A stretch of 64,000 bases of DNA, taken from Lactifluus volemus. Its lineage: Eukaryota; Basidiomycota; Agaricomycetes; Russulales; Russulaceae. This document shows, one piece after another, positions 11,162 through 21,937 of the stretch. The notes under the pieces are model-generated. The model did not search any database, was not told where the DNA came from, and saw nothing but the letters and a program-made list of their open reading frames with translations. The first letter of the stretch is position 1. Each line of letters begins with the position of its first letter. Made by a program: the position numbers and the translations under genes. The stretch lies in contig WTXI01000100.1 in assembly GCA_022376515.1 (NCBI GenBank), positions 58,368-122,367 on the forward strand, read 5' to 3'.

Positions 11162-12355
11162 TCAACGTACGGCACCATCAATGCACATAAGGTCGTCGTC
11201 ATGAACAAGAGCCATGTCGCATTCGGGTGACTGCTGCATGACATCGTTGAATTGGACGCCCGGCGACGTGAGTCCAAGTACTCACCGTAGAAATATAATG
11301 TAGAAGGGTGTGAAGGGGATCCTGATACTTTGACATGTTAAAGGAAGGTCGGGGGACGGTAAATGGACAGATTTACGTTTGTATTAGCGGGGATTGTTAC
11401 AAGTTGCGTGTCGAATTCAGGTTCATGTCCACCTGAATCCTGATCTGGGTCCGCTTCTGCTCGAAGCCTCGGTACTATGTTCAGAAATCTGGTGACATGG
11501 AAACCTCTGACGAATATGCACTGATTCTGAGGCAAATCCTGATATCATCCGAGTCGTATCAGGCCAAATGCTGTCACAGGGTGGACGGGAAAAGTGAACA
11601 AGCGTACCTGGCCACTTGGACCTGGATTGAATGACACTCCCCGAATATCTTCACGGGAGAACTGCCACATTACATTGATACCTGAAGTATCGGTGGTAAC
11701 TCCGAAGGACAACTGTTCCCCAAGCTGGCTCTCTGAGAATGCCACATTGGCCGACGATCTTGCAAGATGACGGCCGGTGACCAGAATGACGTCCTCCATG
11801 CGGTTTATCCCTAACCCAAGGTTTCGGGCGAACGCAAACCAGACGTCGATATGCTTGATTAGCCATTTTCCAAAATCTCCAATGGCAATGGTGTTCGCGC
11901 ATTGAGCTGGCACGGGAAGAGATAAAATTGCTCCCTTCTTCCTAGAGCATAAATATGTGACTCGTTCAGGTTCCGGGCTGGTAAGAGGTCAGTGACAAGA
12001 AGAACTGCAGGGATGACATCAATTACTCAGAGGCACCAGGACGTATTCCGAGTACACCAGGCTCGATTGTGACTTCTGTAGAACGGAAGTCATTGGGACT
12101 GAGTGTGCTCGTACAAATATGCGGTTGTCTATTGGGTTTTAGTGGTTTGTGGTATTCCGGAACGCTGGGGCTTTGTAAGTGATGTCCTCTGGCAAGTAGA
12201 GCATTGAAAAGACGATGGAATCTGCCTTCGCGAATGAAACCAACGTCGCCCACTTCCACTGAGGTATAAAGTCCCCCTGGGCCTGGTTCCCATAGGGCAT
12301 GCCCATAAGCAGGATACTTTGATCCAAGCTCGTCACGGAAAATGTCGTAGTTCAT
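11162..12355 (-). CDS. Conserved Agaricomycete protein of unknown function, copy C
   Basis: Five-exon gene matching the copies at 1737-2916 and 5746-7014. It starts MNYDIFRDEL at 12355 and keeps FIREGRFHRLFNALL, FGKWLIKHIDVWFAFARN, NQCIFVRGFHVTRF, DPLHTLLHY and QSPECDMALVHDDDL, ending CIDGAVR at 11162. A possible upstream acceptor in the last intron has lost its AG here. This does not matter, because the acceptor conserved with the diverged copy at 28.3 kb is the later ATGCAG, which is intact and in frame. It lies 144 bases upstream of the F-box start. No function can be assigned. Confidence 0.7.
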
Positions 12356-13144
12356 CACCACTGTATAGAAGGGATCGTGGGAAAGAACTTGCCGTATCGG
12401 GGTTGTGAATTCAATTTGACACGTGACCTGGCACTCTGTATCGGCGGAGCTCCTTTTCTTCGCGTCGCAGTTCAGTTGCTGTGACACCGGCGTTCCTGTG
12501 GCCTTCGTTGCTCACCGGTACGCTTCACTGGAGTTCAACGTTCAGCCCGGCGGTGGGCCACCAGTGGCAATTGTCACGTTTATGCCTGAAGTGGATGTAT
12601 CCTGTAATGGCTGTGCAGTTACGGTATTTTCTCAATGACTCGGAATCAAACTACTTTATTATTCAAAGATCGACTATGTAGTCCAAGCATAACAAATGAT
12701 GCTTGGCGAGGACTGCCTGTAGTACGCCAGTCCGGTTGAGGCACGGAATTCATTACCATATCGACCCCGACCCACCATCTATTTGACTGCGCCGCGGTTA
12801 GTGGAGTGAGTATATGGACATCGGATCGCCCAATTGTTTGACGTTGAATTATTTTCATTGGAAGTAGCTCTCGAAAAAAACCAAATTGTCAAGTTCAAGT
12901 TGCTACGTATTACGTACGACTTTGTGCGATACCATAATCACTCTATCACCTCATTCACATCATGATGAACACCAATCATCAATCATTTCTTGCCATTGGG
13001 TACCCAGTTAGAAACCGGTAATAATGAACATGGGTCCGATGACATTCTGATGTGGAACAGCCATCACAGGCGCATAACCTGCTATTGATACAATACTTTT
13101 TTCTGGTTAAGTTGGTGATGGGATGGCCTCTGAATTTGTCATAC
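12356..13144. other. Gene-free stretch right of the cassette array
   Basis: Contains one more copy of the short spacer repeat (12478-12560), which marks the right end of the cassette array. Otherwise no gene, tRNA or clear repeat is visible. Confidence 0.5.
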
Positions 13145-13425
13145 GATGACATGCGTTCCCACGTTATGACCGGGCCGGACCATGGCCCGGTCAGTAGAAG
13201 CCGAAGTCGCGGCTGCGGGACTCCAAGGGCCTCGGAAGCGATGTATGGGCCCCTCGGCCCATGTACAGCACCACAGCGATGAGGAGTTCGTCTATAGCTT
13301 CTCGCTCATCACTTTTGGAGTAATTTTGACTGTCTTAAGCAACTTGGGGCACTGCAGGAGGGTTGTTAGGTTGTGCATGCTAAGAAGACTTAGCTGTTGC
13401 ATTGGTAACTGTAACTGGTTGCATT
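13145..13425 (+). pseudogene. Remnant of an RdRP 3' end
   Basis: This matches the last about 70 codons of the RdRP at 42998-46839. GACATGCGTTCCCAC at about 13149 equals the stretch coding DMRSH, and 13295-13360 matches the SFSLITLG..FDCLK end. The middle is replaced by GC-rich sequence with two inverted repeats (13168-13176 with 13184-13192, and around 13243-13263). Frames are broken and the stop region is changed. Sequence similarity continues into the 3' flank. No catalytic part remains. Confidence 0.75.
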
Positions 13426-14246
13426 CAAGGTTGCATTGTATGTGATTGTCTGTGTGCACCTGTGGAAAGCTGAACATCGCGTCTAATACCAATAGTCGAA
13501 CACCACCGTCACCGTGACGCTCACTCGTCGTCATGGTCGACAACAGGACATTGCCAGCGGAATCCATAAAGCCAGTCACTGGCTCGGACTTTCAATTTCA
13601 AGTTGTGCTTAAGTTAGTCAAATCACTCGGGCCGGCAATCACCGCTGCTTCCCTGTCTGGTCTCATGTCACAGTCCCGTTTCCATCAATGATTTGGCCCC
13701 ACTGGCAGTTACTTCGCTGCTCGTACTTTACATCCCGAGTGCCCCGTTCTTTCTGCGTCGGTCGATCATGATGGATAACACAGGCACGGGAACCGGGAAC
13801 CCTACCTCTGATTTGTGAATTGCCGATGCTGTCGTTCGGTCTCAGGCTTCAGGAGTCCGTGATGTACGCGTTCAGAAACGTTTTGATAGGACCTGCCAGG
13901 CACGGTCGATTTTCGGCTGCATTTTACCTTGCAAGTAAGGTCTAGACTTCTGGTAAATTTCATTGGCTATCCTTTTCAAAGAAGGTTTTCGCAAAGAGTG
14001 AAAATTGAATTGATGACACCTTTAGGGATAGGTACGGCCCCGGGGATCATGATGGCGGAGTCACCGTGACGGTGCTTTTTCAGTTCAAGTTGATGATCGT
14101 TACCACGCAAGTCCGAGCCTTAGCAGGACGAGAAGGACCAGTCATAAGATTGAACGAATACCCCTCGTACAAAATTCAGGCCCACAACATCCTCATTGAG
14201 TTGGCCCGGAAACCGTCCCATTTCTGAGTCTCTAATAAGAGGCAAA
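13426..14246. other. Spacer of the left duplicate
   Basis: No gene seen. Parts align with 46880-47960 (for example 13890-13945 with 47705-47760, and 14100-14190 with 47850-47920). The shared block contains a short imperfect palindrome around CCTGCCAGGCAC. Confidence 0.5.
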
Positions 14247-14255
14247 GATATATAT
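14247..14255 (+). promoter_or_regulatory. TATA-like box of the left DUF6534-type gene
   Basis: ATATATATA lies 71 bases before the start codon. The right duplicate has ATATATTTA at the same distance, so position and composition are conserved. It is a plausible core promoter element; no transcript start is known. Confidence 0.45.
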
Positions 14256-14325
14256 ACTTGTTTCACATCAGCTACCTCACCTCCTTTCCCACTTGTTGCT
14301 GCTCACCTCCGCTACTAGTTCGACA

Positions 14326-16006
14326 ATGGTCAGCTTACCATCTGCCCCACCCGAAATCATCAAACAGTACGTCAATCTTGGAATATCGTTTGATCATACC
14401 CTAACTTTTGCACAGTACTGCCCCTCTGGTGCGTGCGGGCTCATTCCAATCATTGAGTCAATGGGTATTCACAACGTCACACAGCTCTTCGGGTTTCTTG
14501 TGAATTGGTCGCTATATGGCGTTCTTTGTGTCCAGACTTGTAAACAATCTCATCCTAAGTTCGAGTGTTCAAGCTCCGTTGACACGACCCACGCACAGAC
14601 GTATATAGCTATAATTTCCCGGACGATAAACGAACCGTAAAAGTCCTCGGTGAGTGTTTGGGATCCGTTAGCACCCAATAACGAAGTGACGAACAAATAA
14701 AATAGCATACTCCGTCTTTCTACTGGAAACCGCCCAAACGCTTATGACCGGGTCCGATGTCTACTATTGGTTCATAGAAGGATATGGCGTAGCGGAGCGC
14801 CTCCAGCAATCGCATCTTACTCCTATAGATATCCCGTTGGTCGAAGCAGTCATTTCGCTCACTGTTCAAGAATATTTCTGCTATCGAATCTGGACTCTGA
14901 CCAGGAATGTGTGGCTTTGCTTTTCCATCGCTACCGTACGTGTATTTTCCGTGATATCCAGAATTTCGAGTCCCTGACTCTGCTCGGATGAAGATTGCAG
15001 TAGTTCAATTCATTGGGTGCTTTTGGGGCGGCGTGGCGGTAAGTCTTTTTCAAACCTCTTTAAATGCTCGTACTCACTGGCACCGACGGTTCAGTCCCTC
15101 GTAGTTGGGAAATATGCAGTCTCCAAGGCGGCACTATATGTATGCACTCTCGTTTTCATAACGGTTCACGGCCAGTTCATAACTTGCAACTTTAGCTCTG
15201 GACAATCCCGAGTGCGTCGGTGGATATCCTAATTGCTGGCTCAATGATATTTCTTGTCCGTGACCCCACCTCTTTCTCCTCAGCGGCACAACTTATTGGC
15301 CTTTCTCACAGTTGCGTCGAGCCCGTGACCGAGGCGGTCGTTTCCCTAACTTTGCATTGGTTCGCGTGGTTCGTCTTGTTGTCGAAACGAACGCACTTAC
15401 AGGTATGTCTCTTTGCACAAAAGCCCTGTCGTGACGCTCATCTTACATGTTAAAGCTGGCGTGGCCATCGGTTCTCTTACGCTTTTCTTAGCTTTCCCCG
15501 TAAGCTAAGCTGAGACGTCCTGCGTTCCTTCTTCTAACGGTTTTCTCTGTCTTCGCACAGAATGAGATATATTACGTGTTCACGTACGTCTTGTCTCGTT
15601 GGGCCTCATCCTTACTGATGCTTTGCAAAAAGTTCCGGAATTATTGGAAAATTGTGACCAACGTTTGTATGCGACGTGCGAGCCAGTTCTCACAAGAGTT
15701 TTCAGGTATTCAAACGCTCTTTTGGTGAGCCTCAACAACCGCATCTACTACCGCGACCGCCCCTACGCCGCGGCCATTGTGGATAGCGAACATGCTGTGT
15801 CTGCCGACCAGTCTCGTCGTTTCGCTATAACGTCACAGTTTTCTCAAGGGAATATACCTACAAACACGAAGACAGCCGACGAAGGCTTCAAGCTCCATTC
15901 TATTCCCAATAGTATCGGCCTAGGAGAAAGCAAAGGCGATGAGGCCAGCATTGGCTCAGATCCAAGGCGAGTCCGTTCTATCCTTATTGTCATTCGGTAC
16001 TTCTAA
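14326..16006 (+). CDS. DUF6534-type multi-pass membrane protein, left copy
   Basis: Ten or so short exons splice to a protein that starts MVSLPSAPPEIIKH and continues LLFGFLVNWSLYGVLCVQTY. Next come hydrophobic segments around VFLLETAQTLMT, IDIPLVEAVISLTVQEYFC and IAVVQFIGCFWGG, then LWTIPSASVDILIAGSM. After these comes the family signature RVVRLVVETNALT, then NEIYYVFT and NALLVSLNNRIYYRDR, with a polar cytoplasmic-type tail. This order is that of basidiomycete DUF6534 proteins, which have about seven predicted membrane spans and no known function. All introns checked have GT-AG ends and keep frame, so the gene looks intact. The first two introns leave a 13-base exon. It is a duplicate of the gene at 48030-49675. 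Localisation to a membrane follows from the hydrophobic segments; everything about its role is unknown. Confidence 0.75.
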
Positions 16007-16207
16007 AACGCTCTACTATTCAGCCATTAATGGTAAATTTCTGTTTGATGTGGCCAATCTGCTGCGGTCGACGATGGGCGTATTAGGGATGCATTTAGGT
16101 CGTAGCAGCCTGGGCACAACAATGATTCGATCAAAAACGTGGTACTTTGACAGTTCCAACTGTAATTGATGGGACACATGGAGATGGCCGAGTACTAGTA
16201 GTTCTTG

Positions 16208-16650
16208 CTAGTAACTATAGTTTTCTAGGTCTTTATTTAAGCACTCAATCATAGTGATTTTGTTGTATTCTAGTAACATGATATATCCTCGCTCTTCATC
16301 AGCTTCATCCGGTGCACGCCGACCAATTGGTAGCTTGGGAACTGGAATTCGCACTTTATATTTCAGCCCACGAAGTATGTGATATGCTGAGCCACGAAGC
16401 ACGCGTGCAAGGAAGGGATTCTCCCCCGCCCTCTGATCCACGTCTCCTTGAGACCAGACCAAGCTTGGGAGGAGCAAATGGAATGTGCTGCCAATGTTGT
16501 AGCTCTTGAACAGGCCTGCAAGATCTCCATAGGAATAGTCTGCGGAGTGGATATGAGCTTTCGGAGATCCAAGAGGGTACCCTTCTTAACTCCCAGGCTA
16601 ATATAGTACGGAAAGCCTGAGGAATCAAGCTTAATCAGGTTAATCTTCAT
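16208..16650 (-). pseudogene. Second RdRP remnant, reversed
   Basis: Minus-strand frames here spell diverged pieces of the RdRP region just before the catalytic part. GVKKGTLLDLRKL corresponds to GVKKEAFIHLQEA, and LKYKVRIPVPKLP to VKYKARIPVPHSY, followed by a worn equivalent of VADEGQAYI. Two frames are needed, so it is broken. It lies against the right end of the segmental duplication and in the opposite direction to the remnant at 13.1 kb. Confidence 0.7.
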
Positions 16651-18457
16651 CAGCCGTTACGTTACAGGAATACTAGTGCCCGGGGAAGAAAAATTTGAAC
16701 TGTTGTGGAGGCACAGTTTACGATATTTCTTTTGACGAAATAGCACAATGCGGGGGAGAAAGGGGCACTGACTGCATCGAGAATGAGACAAAAGCGTAAA
16801 TTCGAGGCTCTCTCTCTCTCTTCACTCCTCACTCTCCTGTCCCTTTTTTCTCATACTGTAATGCCTTGTTCACAACAGACGTGATGTTGCCTAGCCAGTT
16901 TCTCGGGTCTCTTCTCATACAATGTCAAGTCGTTCTTGGCATTCCCAAGAAGACCACGTGAACGGCCCCTAACCCTAACAACTTCTACGTATAGGTACGC
17001 GGCCACCTCACCTAATAGTAACTTGATGTTGAAGTTAACACTTTCACAAGGTCGCGTGCAGTCCAGGTTACGCAGGTATTCGATGATATTAGACCAGGCA
17101 TTCCGGACAAAAAAAAAGCTGAACCCGCAACTCCCGAGGTGAGATATTTGTCATCGCCCGTGGACGCAGGTTACCCACATAACAAGTTTAGCATGGTTCC
17201 CAAAGCGACAGGCGCGCCAGCCACTGGCAGCTGCTCTCCGAGCCCTTGGGGCGTATGTAGTACATACTGCAAGTGGGTTGGAAATATATCTCCACATACA
17301 ACAGACTCCGCGCCCACGCCCTTATCGCCGCCACCTCTATCTCCGAGTAATATCTCGCTTGGTTTGTGCCTTGCTGCTGTGCCACCACTACCCAAAACGC
17401 GGACCGAGCCCTTCTCGAACGAACGCGACAAGGGCATGCTCTCACGACCCACCATGTCACTGTGCCTATTCCTGTACCTGCGCCCGTGACGCCACAAGAG
17501 AAACAAGGACGAGGAATCGAACAAGTCCTCTCGCCAACACCGCTTCCGGTCGCGAATTGCCGACGACGCCAACGCCGTTGCCTATACGGGCAACCCCGTC
17601 ACCGACGCCTGCGTAGAGCTCCGACTAGCAATCTATCTAACTTGAAACCTCCGCGCTCCTAAACCCTTAAACCCCAGCACAGCGCCATGGCCACCAACAG
17701 ACTCTGGCGTGACAAGGGTGAGAGACAGAATGATGATGTGTCCGAACGGGATGATCCATATGCAGGTGTAGACGACGTGTCGCAGGGCCAGGGCCATGGC
17801 GATGACTTCGGACAAGCACCGTCCACACCTGCCAAGGATGGCGTAGTATAGACCAGCCAGATGGCCGCGTATCGGACCCTACTCCCGACTCGGAGAGTGC
17901 GAGTATATGGTGACGATATAGCACTCGTATCGTATAGATGGACTATCACCATCTGGATGCACGCGCTTGCTAGTTTGTCTCTATCGTCTCGGTGCGTTTC
18001 ATGGGATCTATTTCGCGAAATGTAGGGTGAATACACATCCCTGGCAAATGGCCGGTTATTTCCCAGATAAAACGTGTCGGAGCGACCAGCACTCTGCCTC
18101 AAGGATGGTTGGACTGTCCTGCCTTCGGTTGAATCTCTAACCCAACACCAGTCCGGCTATTGCGCAACGTAGTTCGCTATTACTTTTGGATGTTACCCTG
18201 CCTACACCGGGAAAAGGAATTGTTGAACGTATAAGGGGGCCATCTATGACTCGGACATGAAGGACAACTCGGACGTATCCCACGCAATACCGTGTTGAAT
18301 GGCTGATATGAGGGGCCTGATTTGGCTACTCAACATGGGGAATATGTGATGGTATCTATGTGTCAGTGTTCTGCGTTTCAAAAGTGTACTGACGATAAGC
18401 AGAGAGAACATAGAGTTATACAGTACAGTACTCATCAATTGGTTTAGTGACCTCCTA
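16651..18457. other. Gene-poor stretch with unassigned open frames
   Basis: A CT-rich simple repeat lies at about 16805-16835. From 17280 to 17660 the plus strand is C-rich and gives several overlapping proline- and threonine-rich frames, none convincing. A 54-codon acidic frame starting MATNRLWRDKGERQND (17687-17851, plus) could be a small exon. No family is recognised. Confidence 0.35.
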
Positions 18458-21400
18458 CTATTCCTTAGCACCATACTCCATCAGCAGCTTTGCAACCTCG
18501 ATTTTACCTTTCTTCAACAATACTTGTAACGGAGTCTCGTTGTACTTGTTCCGCGTATGCACGTCAGCGCCGTGCTTCAGGAGTAGCCTTGCCATTTCGA
18601 GTCCATCACTAGGCCCTCTGTACCGCTTAAAGAAGACGCGCGGCAGGCTAGACACGTAATACAATGGAGTGCACTGTTTGTTGTTATACGCGTTGACGTC
18701 TGCTGAGTATTCAAGAAGGAACTCTGCGGCCTTGAGGCGTCCGTTTGATGAAACGAGGTGCAATGCCGTCTTTCCATCGTTATCCCGAGCTCCGACATCG
18801 GCGTGGTGTTGGAGTAGAAAATGTACAACTTCTGGGTTGTGATCTTCATCGCGACTAATATAACTGCTGTAAGCCCAGGATGCATGATGCAATGGAGTCC
18901 GGCCGTATTTTCCATGCACGTTCACATCCGCACCGTGCTCCACCAACAACTGTACAGCCCCAAGGTTCCCGAAGTGTGATGCCGTCCCTAGAGGGGTGTC
19001 ATTATCATTATTTCTGGCATCCATGTCTGCTCCATTCTCGAGCAAGAGCTTCATGGCCTTCAGGTTCCCGAATTTTGAGGCTGCGTGCAACGGAGTCATA
19101 CCGAAATAGCCTTTGGCATTTATCTCTGCTCCATGGTCCAGTAGAAGGCCCAGTACGTCAAGGTGTTCCATATAAGACGCCACACAAAGTGGAAATCCGT
19201 GGTGACCACCTCTTGTGTTTACGTCTCGGGGATATATGGTGAGAAGCCGCTTTGCCAGGTTGTGGAAGCCACATCCCGCAGCGTAATACAGAGGAGTCCC
19301 TAAAGGAGGAGACGTGTACTGAAGACGGTACCTGGGCCATTCGTTGATGCGGGATACCCAGCTTTGATCCCTATCGTGGATCCGAATCCAGGTAGAAAAA
19401 TGTGGTTTCGATGAGTCGAATAATTGGTCCATCCCAACTTGTATAAAGGATGAAACATTCTCAAACTGGGCATGATCTACCCATTTTCCTGCCGCATACG
19501 ATGCTAGAGGATACTCCTTCAACTGGTTTCTATCGACCCCATCACTGAGGTGGAGCAGGGTGCCGAGACAAGCTTGAGCAAGAATTATGTGCGCCGGCTC
19601 AGGGGATATGTGGTACCGCGACACATTCTCGTCTCGTGAAGTGGACAACCGATTCGAGACTAAGAACTCTTTCACAGAGAAGTGCGAAAATTCGACCACC
19701 CGGGAATAGTTGACCTGGACGATAGCGATTAAACTTGAACAAGTTGACAGCAGCGCATCTTCAGGATCATCTAAGCGCCAGTCCGTTATTAAGTTGGGTA
19801 TCCCTTCAGTTTCAAACTGAATCGCTAGAACTTCGGCAAGTTCTTCGACACGTAGGGGGCGAAACGACACAAAAAGACATTGCAAAATGTGATTGGCCTG
19901 TTCCCATTTTTCCTCGGGGATGTCTTGCAAAATTCGACTGTAAGTCTCATCCAGTGTCATTGGGAGGTCATCCAAGATCTTCCGAATTCTTGATGGGAAT
20001 GACTGACACAGCCTATCCAGTTGGCACACCACCCAACGAAACCTAGATCATAGCACTGGAATGAGACAATATCCCACATCCGAAGGAACAAAGAAACCTT
20101 ACATCCCGTTAGCACCCTCAGAGAGTCTCTGGACAACCAGGTCTTTATCTTCTGACCTCCATTTATGCATTTCTTTGTATGAATGAACCACGAATTTAAC
20201 ATAATTGATAATGTCCGCCTTTTGTCCGCCTTGATCATGCAGGGGGATATGGACAGATGTCAAGGACTCAAGGACTGGTCGGATATCATGTTCATCGCGA
20301 CTTGTGACAAGGATATGCATGCTTGAGAAGTGTGACTCGACAAGGTCCTTCAAGAGATTCAGGACCTTCCTGCGTGGTGATGAAGTAGGTGGGGTGTTCG
20401 GACATTCATCCACAGCATCTACGATAATGTACACTGGCAGTCGTTCATCCAAATTGAGCATGTCCTTGAGGCATTTTATTAACTTCTCTTCAGTTGGTCG
20501 TTCTCTTCCATCGTGATGCGTGTGATATAGTCGAGAAAGGATGTTCCAGAAATGGTGACTCTGGTTACAGAGTTGGACCAGGAGTGAAGCAACCAAACCG
20601 TGGATGTCGCGCTTCGACGTGTCTTTGTAGTCAAAATAGAAATAACATATTGAACCTAATCCGTCGTTGCATGTGCCCTTGATGTTCTCAATGATTGATG
20701 AGCTGTAAACGACATGAGCTTCTCAACGTGAACCATTCGGAAATGACATACCAAAGAATGCTCTTTCCAGAGCCTGCTACAAAACCAGGAGGCAATCAGC
20801 AATGATAAGGACGCGAAGGAAAGATGTTGGTACGTTTGCCATGTATCCACAAAAGGGAACCACTCGATTTCCATTCATTGAATGACCCATTGTCAATAAA
20901 CCACGCTGCAGTTCCTTCATGGTGACGGCTTCGTGCAATGCTGTGATTTACAGATGGATCCGGAGGGGAGAGCCAGTTTTGTAGCTCCGATCGCGATTGA
21001 TTACCTACAACGCAGTTTAGTGGATGTGAGAAACGACGAAAACGATAGAGAACAACGAACGATTGATCTTGTCCGCAACTGTGAGTAGAATGAGTATCAG
21101 GTTGGCATGCGATGTACAATAGCAAGCTGTGCTTACCCTGCAGCGTACTGGTCACCGTCACGCGCGTCTCTTCCTGCGTCAATTTGTCCAATCTTTGTAG
21201 AGCACTCTCGATCTCTCTCCCTCCCGCCAGCTTGTTCAGAAACTTTTCTGAAGAGAGATGAGCGAAGAATGACGCATCAAGCGCAAGCACTCACTGAGTA
21301 GTCCTTGCTTTATCTCTTTCGTTGAAAGTGTGAGGATGCAGAGCACCTCCGCCATTATTTTACCGAGCATTTCCGTCATTTCCGTCGTGAGTTCGATCCC

Positions 21401-21937
21401 AGAGCATATCTTGACACGGGTGAGGAACGCTTGAATACGTTCGAAGATTTCGCAGAGGACTTCATAGCTTGCGGCAACGTCGTTAGCCGCCTGATACGTC
21501 GTTACGAAGATGCATGATGGATGATCAAGGAAAACATTCACCTGGAGAAGGACACTGATTCCGGAAAACATCACTTTCGCGGGAGAAAACGTCTGATAAA
21601 GAGTGACTGAGATCGATAATAAGGAAACAAATCATCCACCGAGACATACCAGGCTGACGCCCTCACCAAGGATACCAGAAAACATAACCAAGACAGGTAC
21701 GATAGTGTTAAGCCATTTCATCAAAGTCTGACTCTTCTTCTTAGCTCGATTGAGAGAGTCCACTTGCTTTTGAAATGTTGCCAGGATGGCATCAGCGGAC
21801 TTGCAGGAGTCGAGCTGGGCGGCAAATGGATGCGTTCGGAGATCTTGACCAGTCTTATTCTTGTATTCCTCCAAGGCGGCATCGAAAATAGATATGAAAG
21901 TTGAGGAGGGGATGGTCGTCTGGTTAGCTTCAGTCAT
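18458..21937 (-). CDS. NACHT and ankyrin repeat NLR-like protein
   Basis: Spliced product of roughly 1,050 residues, starting MTEANQTTIPSSTF at 21937. The N-terminal 230 residues (DAALEEYKNKTGQDL, then a hydrophobic stretch TIVPVLVMFSGI) resemble the fungal STAND N-terminal 'Goodbye' type. The NACHT NTPase follows: LLWIHGKPGSGKSIL is the Walker A motif, split over three exons with a 25-base middle exon at 20752-20776. YIIVDAVDECP is Walker B, and ILVTSRDEHDI follows. A winged-helix-like part (LQCLFVSFRPLRVEELAEVL) comes next, then about eight ankyrin repeats (TPLHAASKFGNLKAMKLLLE and others) ending at 18458. Such fungal proteins are thought to sense non-self or damage and trigger incompatibility or cell death. 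The ligand and output here are unknown. All motif residues are present, so it may be functional. Confidence 0.85.
20752..20776 (-). other. 25-base microexon coding the Walker A core
   Basis: On the minus strand the exon is bounded by TTTTGTAG and GTATGT. Joined to its neighbours it gives HGK-PGSGKSIL-CSSII, a perfect NACHT P-loop. Read unspliced, the motif is lost, so simple open-frame scans miss it. Confidence 0.75.

Larger units (their letters stand above)
1..12560 (-). repeat. Three copies of an F-box plus MNYDIF gene cassette
   Basis: Three direct copies of one unit can be aligned by eye. Copy A runs from before base 1 to about 2916, copy B from 3924 to 7014, and copy C from 9195 to 12355. 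Each has, on the minus strand, an upstream small gene of unknown function and, about 25-165 bases after its stop, an F-box gene. The spacers also align in part (for example 3266-3420 with 8512-8670). Copies differ by substitutions and by indels that break or shift frames in A and B, so the duplications are not recent and the copies are under different constraint. Confidence 0.9.
13145..16230 (+). repeat. Segmental duplication, left copy
   Basis: A direct copy of about 46630-49870. It covers the RdRP 3' end, a spacer and a whole DUF6534-type gene with all intron positions. Similarity is strong over the gene and patchy over the spacer, for example a shared block with CCTGCCAGGCACGG at about 13897 and 47713. 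Confidence 0.85.

Noticed and set aside
11018..11165. Upstream extension of the F-box C frame starting MIYLLLAPP
   Set aside because: Its first codon is TTG, not ATG, and it overlaps the end of the upstream MNYDIF gene; ATG 11018 or 10994 fits the other copies.
17139..17851. Proline-rich gene on either strand
   Set aside because: Overlapping frames on both strands come from base composition; no splice pattern or family supports one of them, apart from a possible 54-codon acidic exon.
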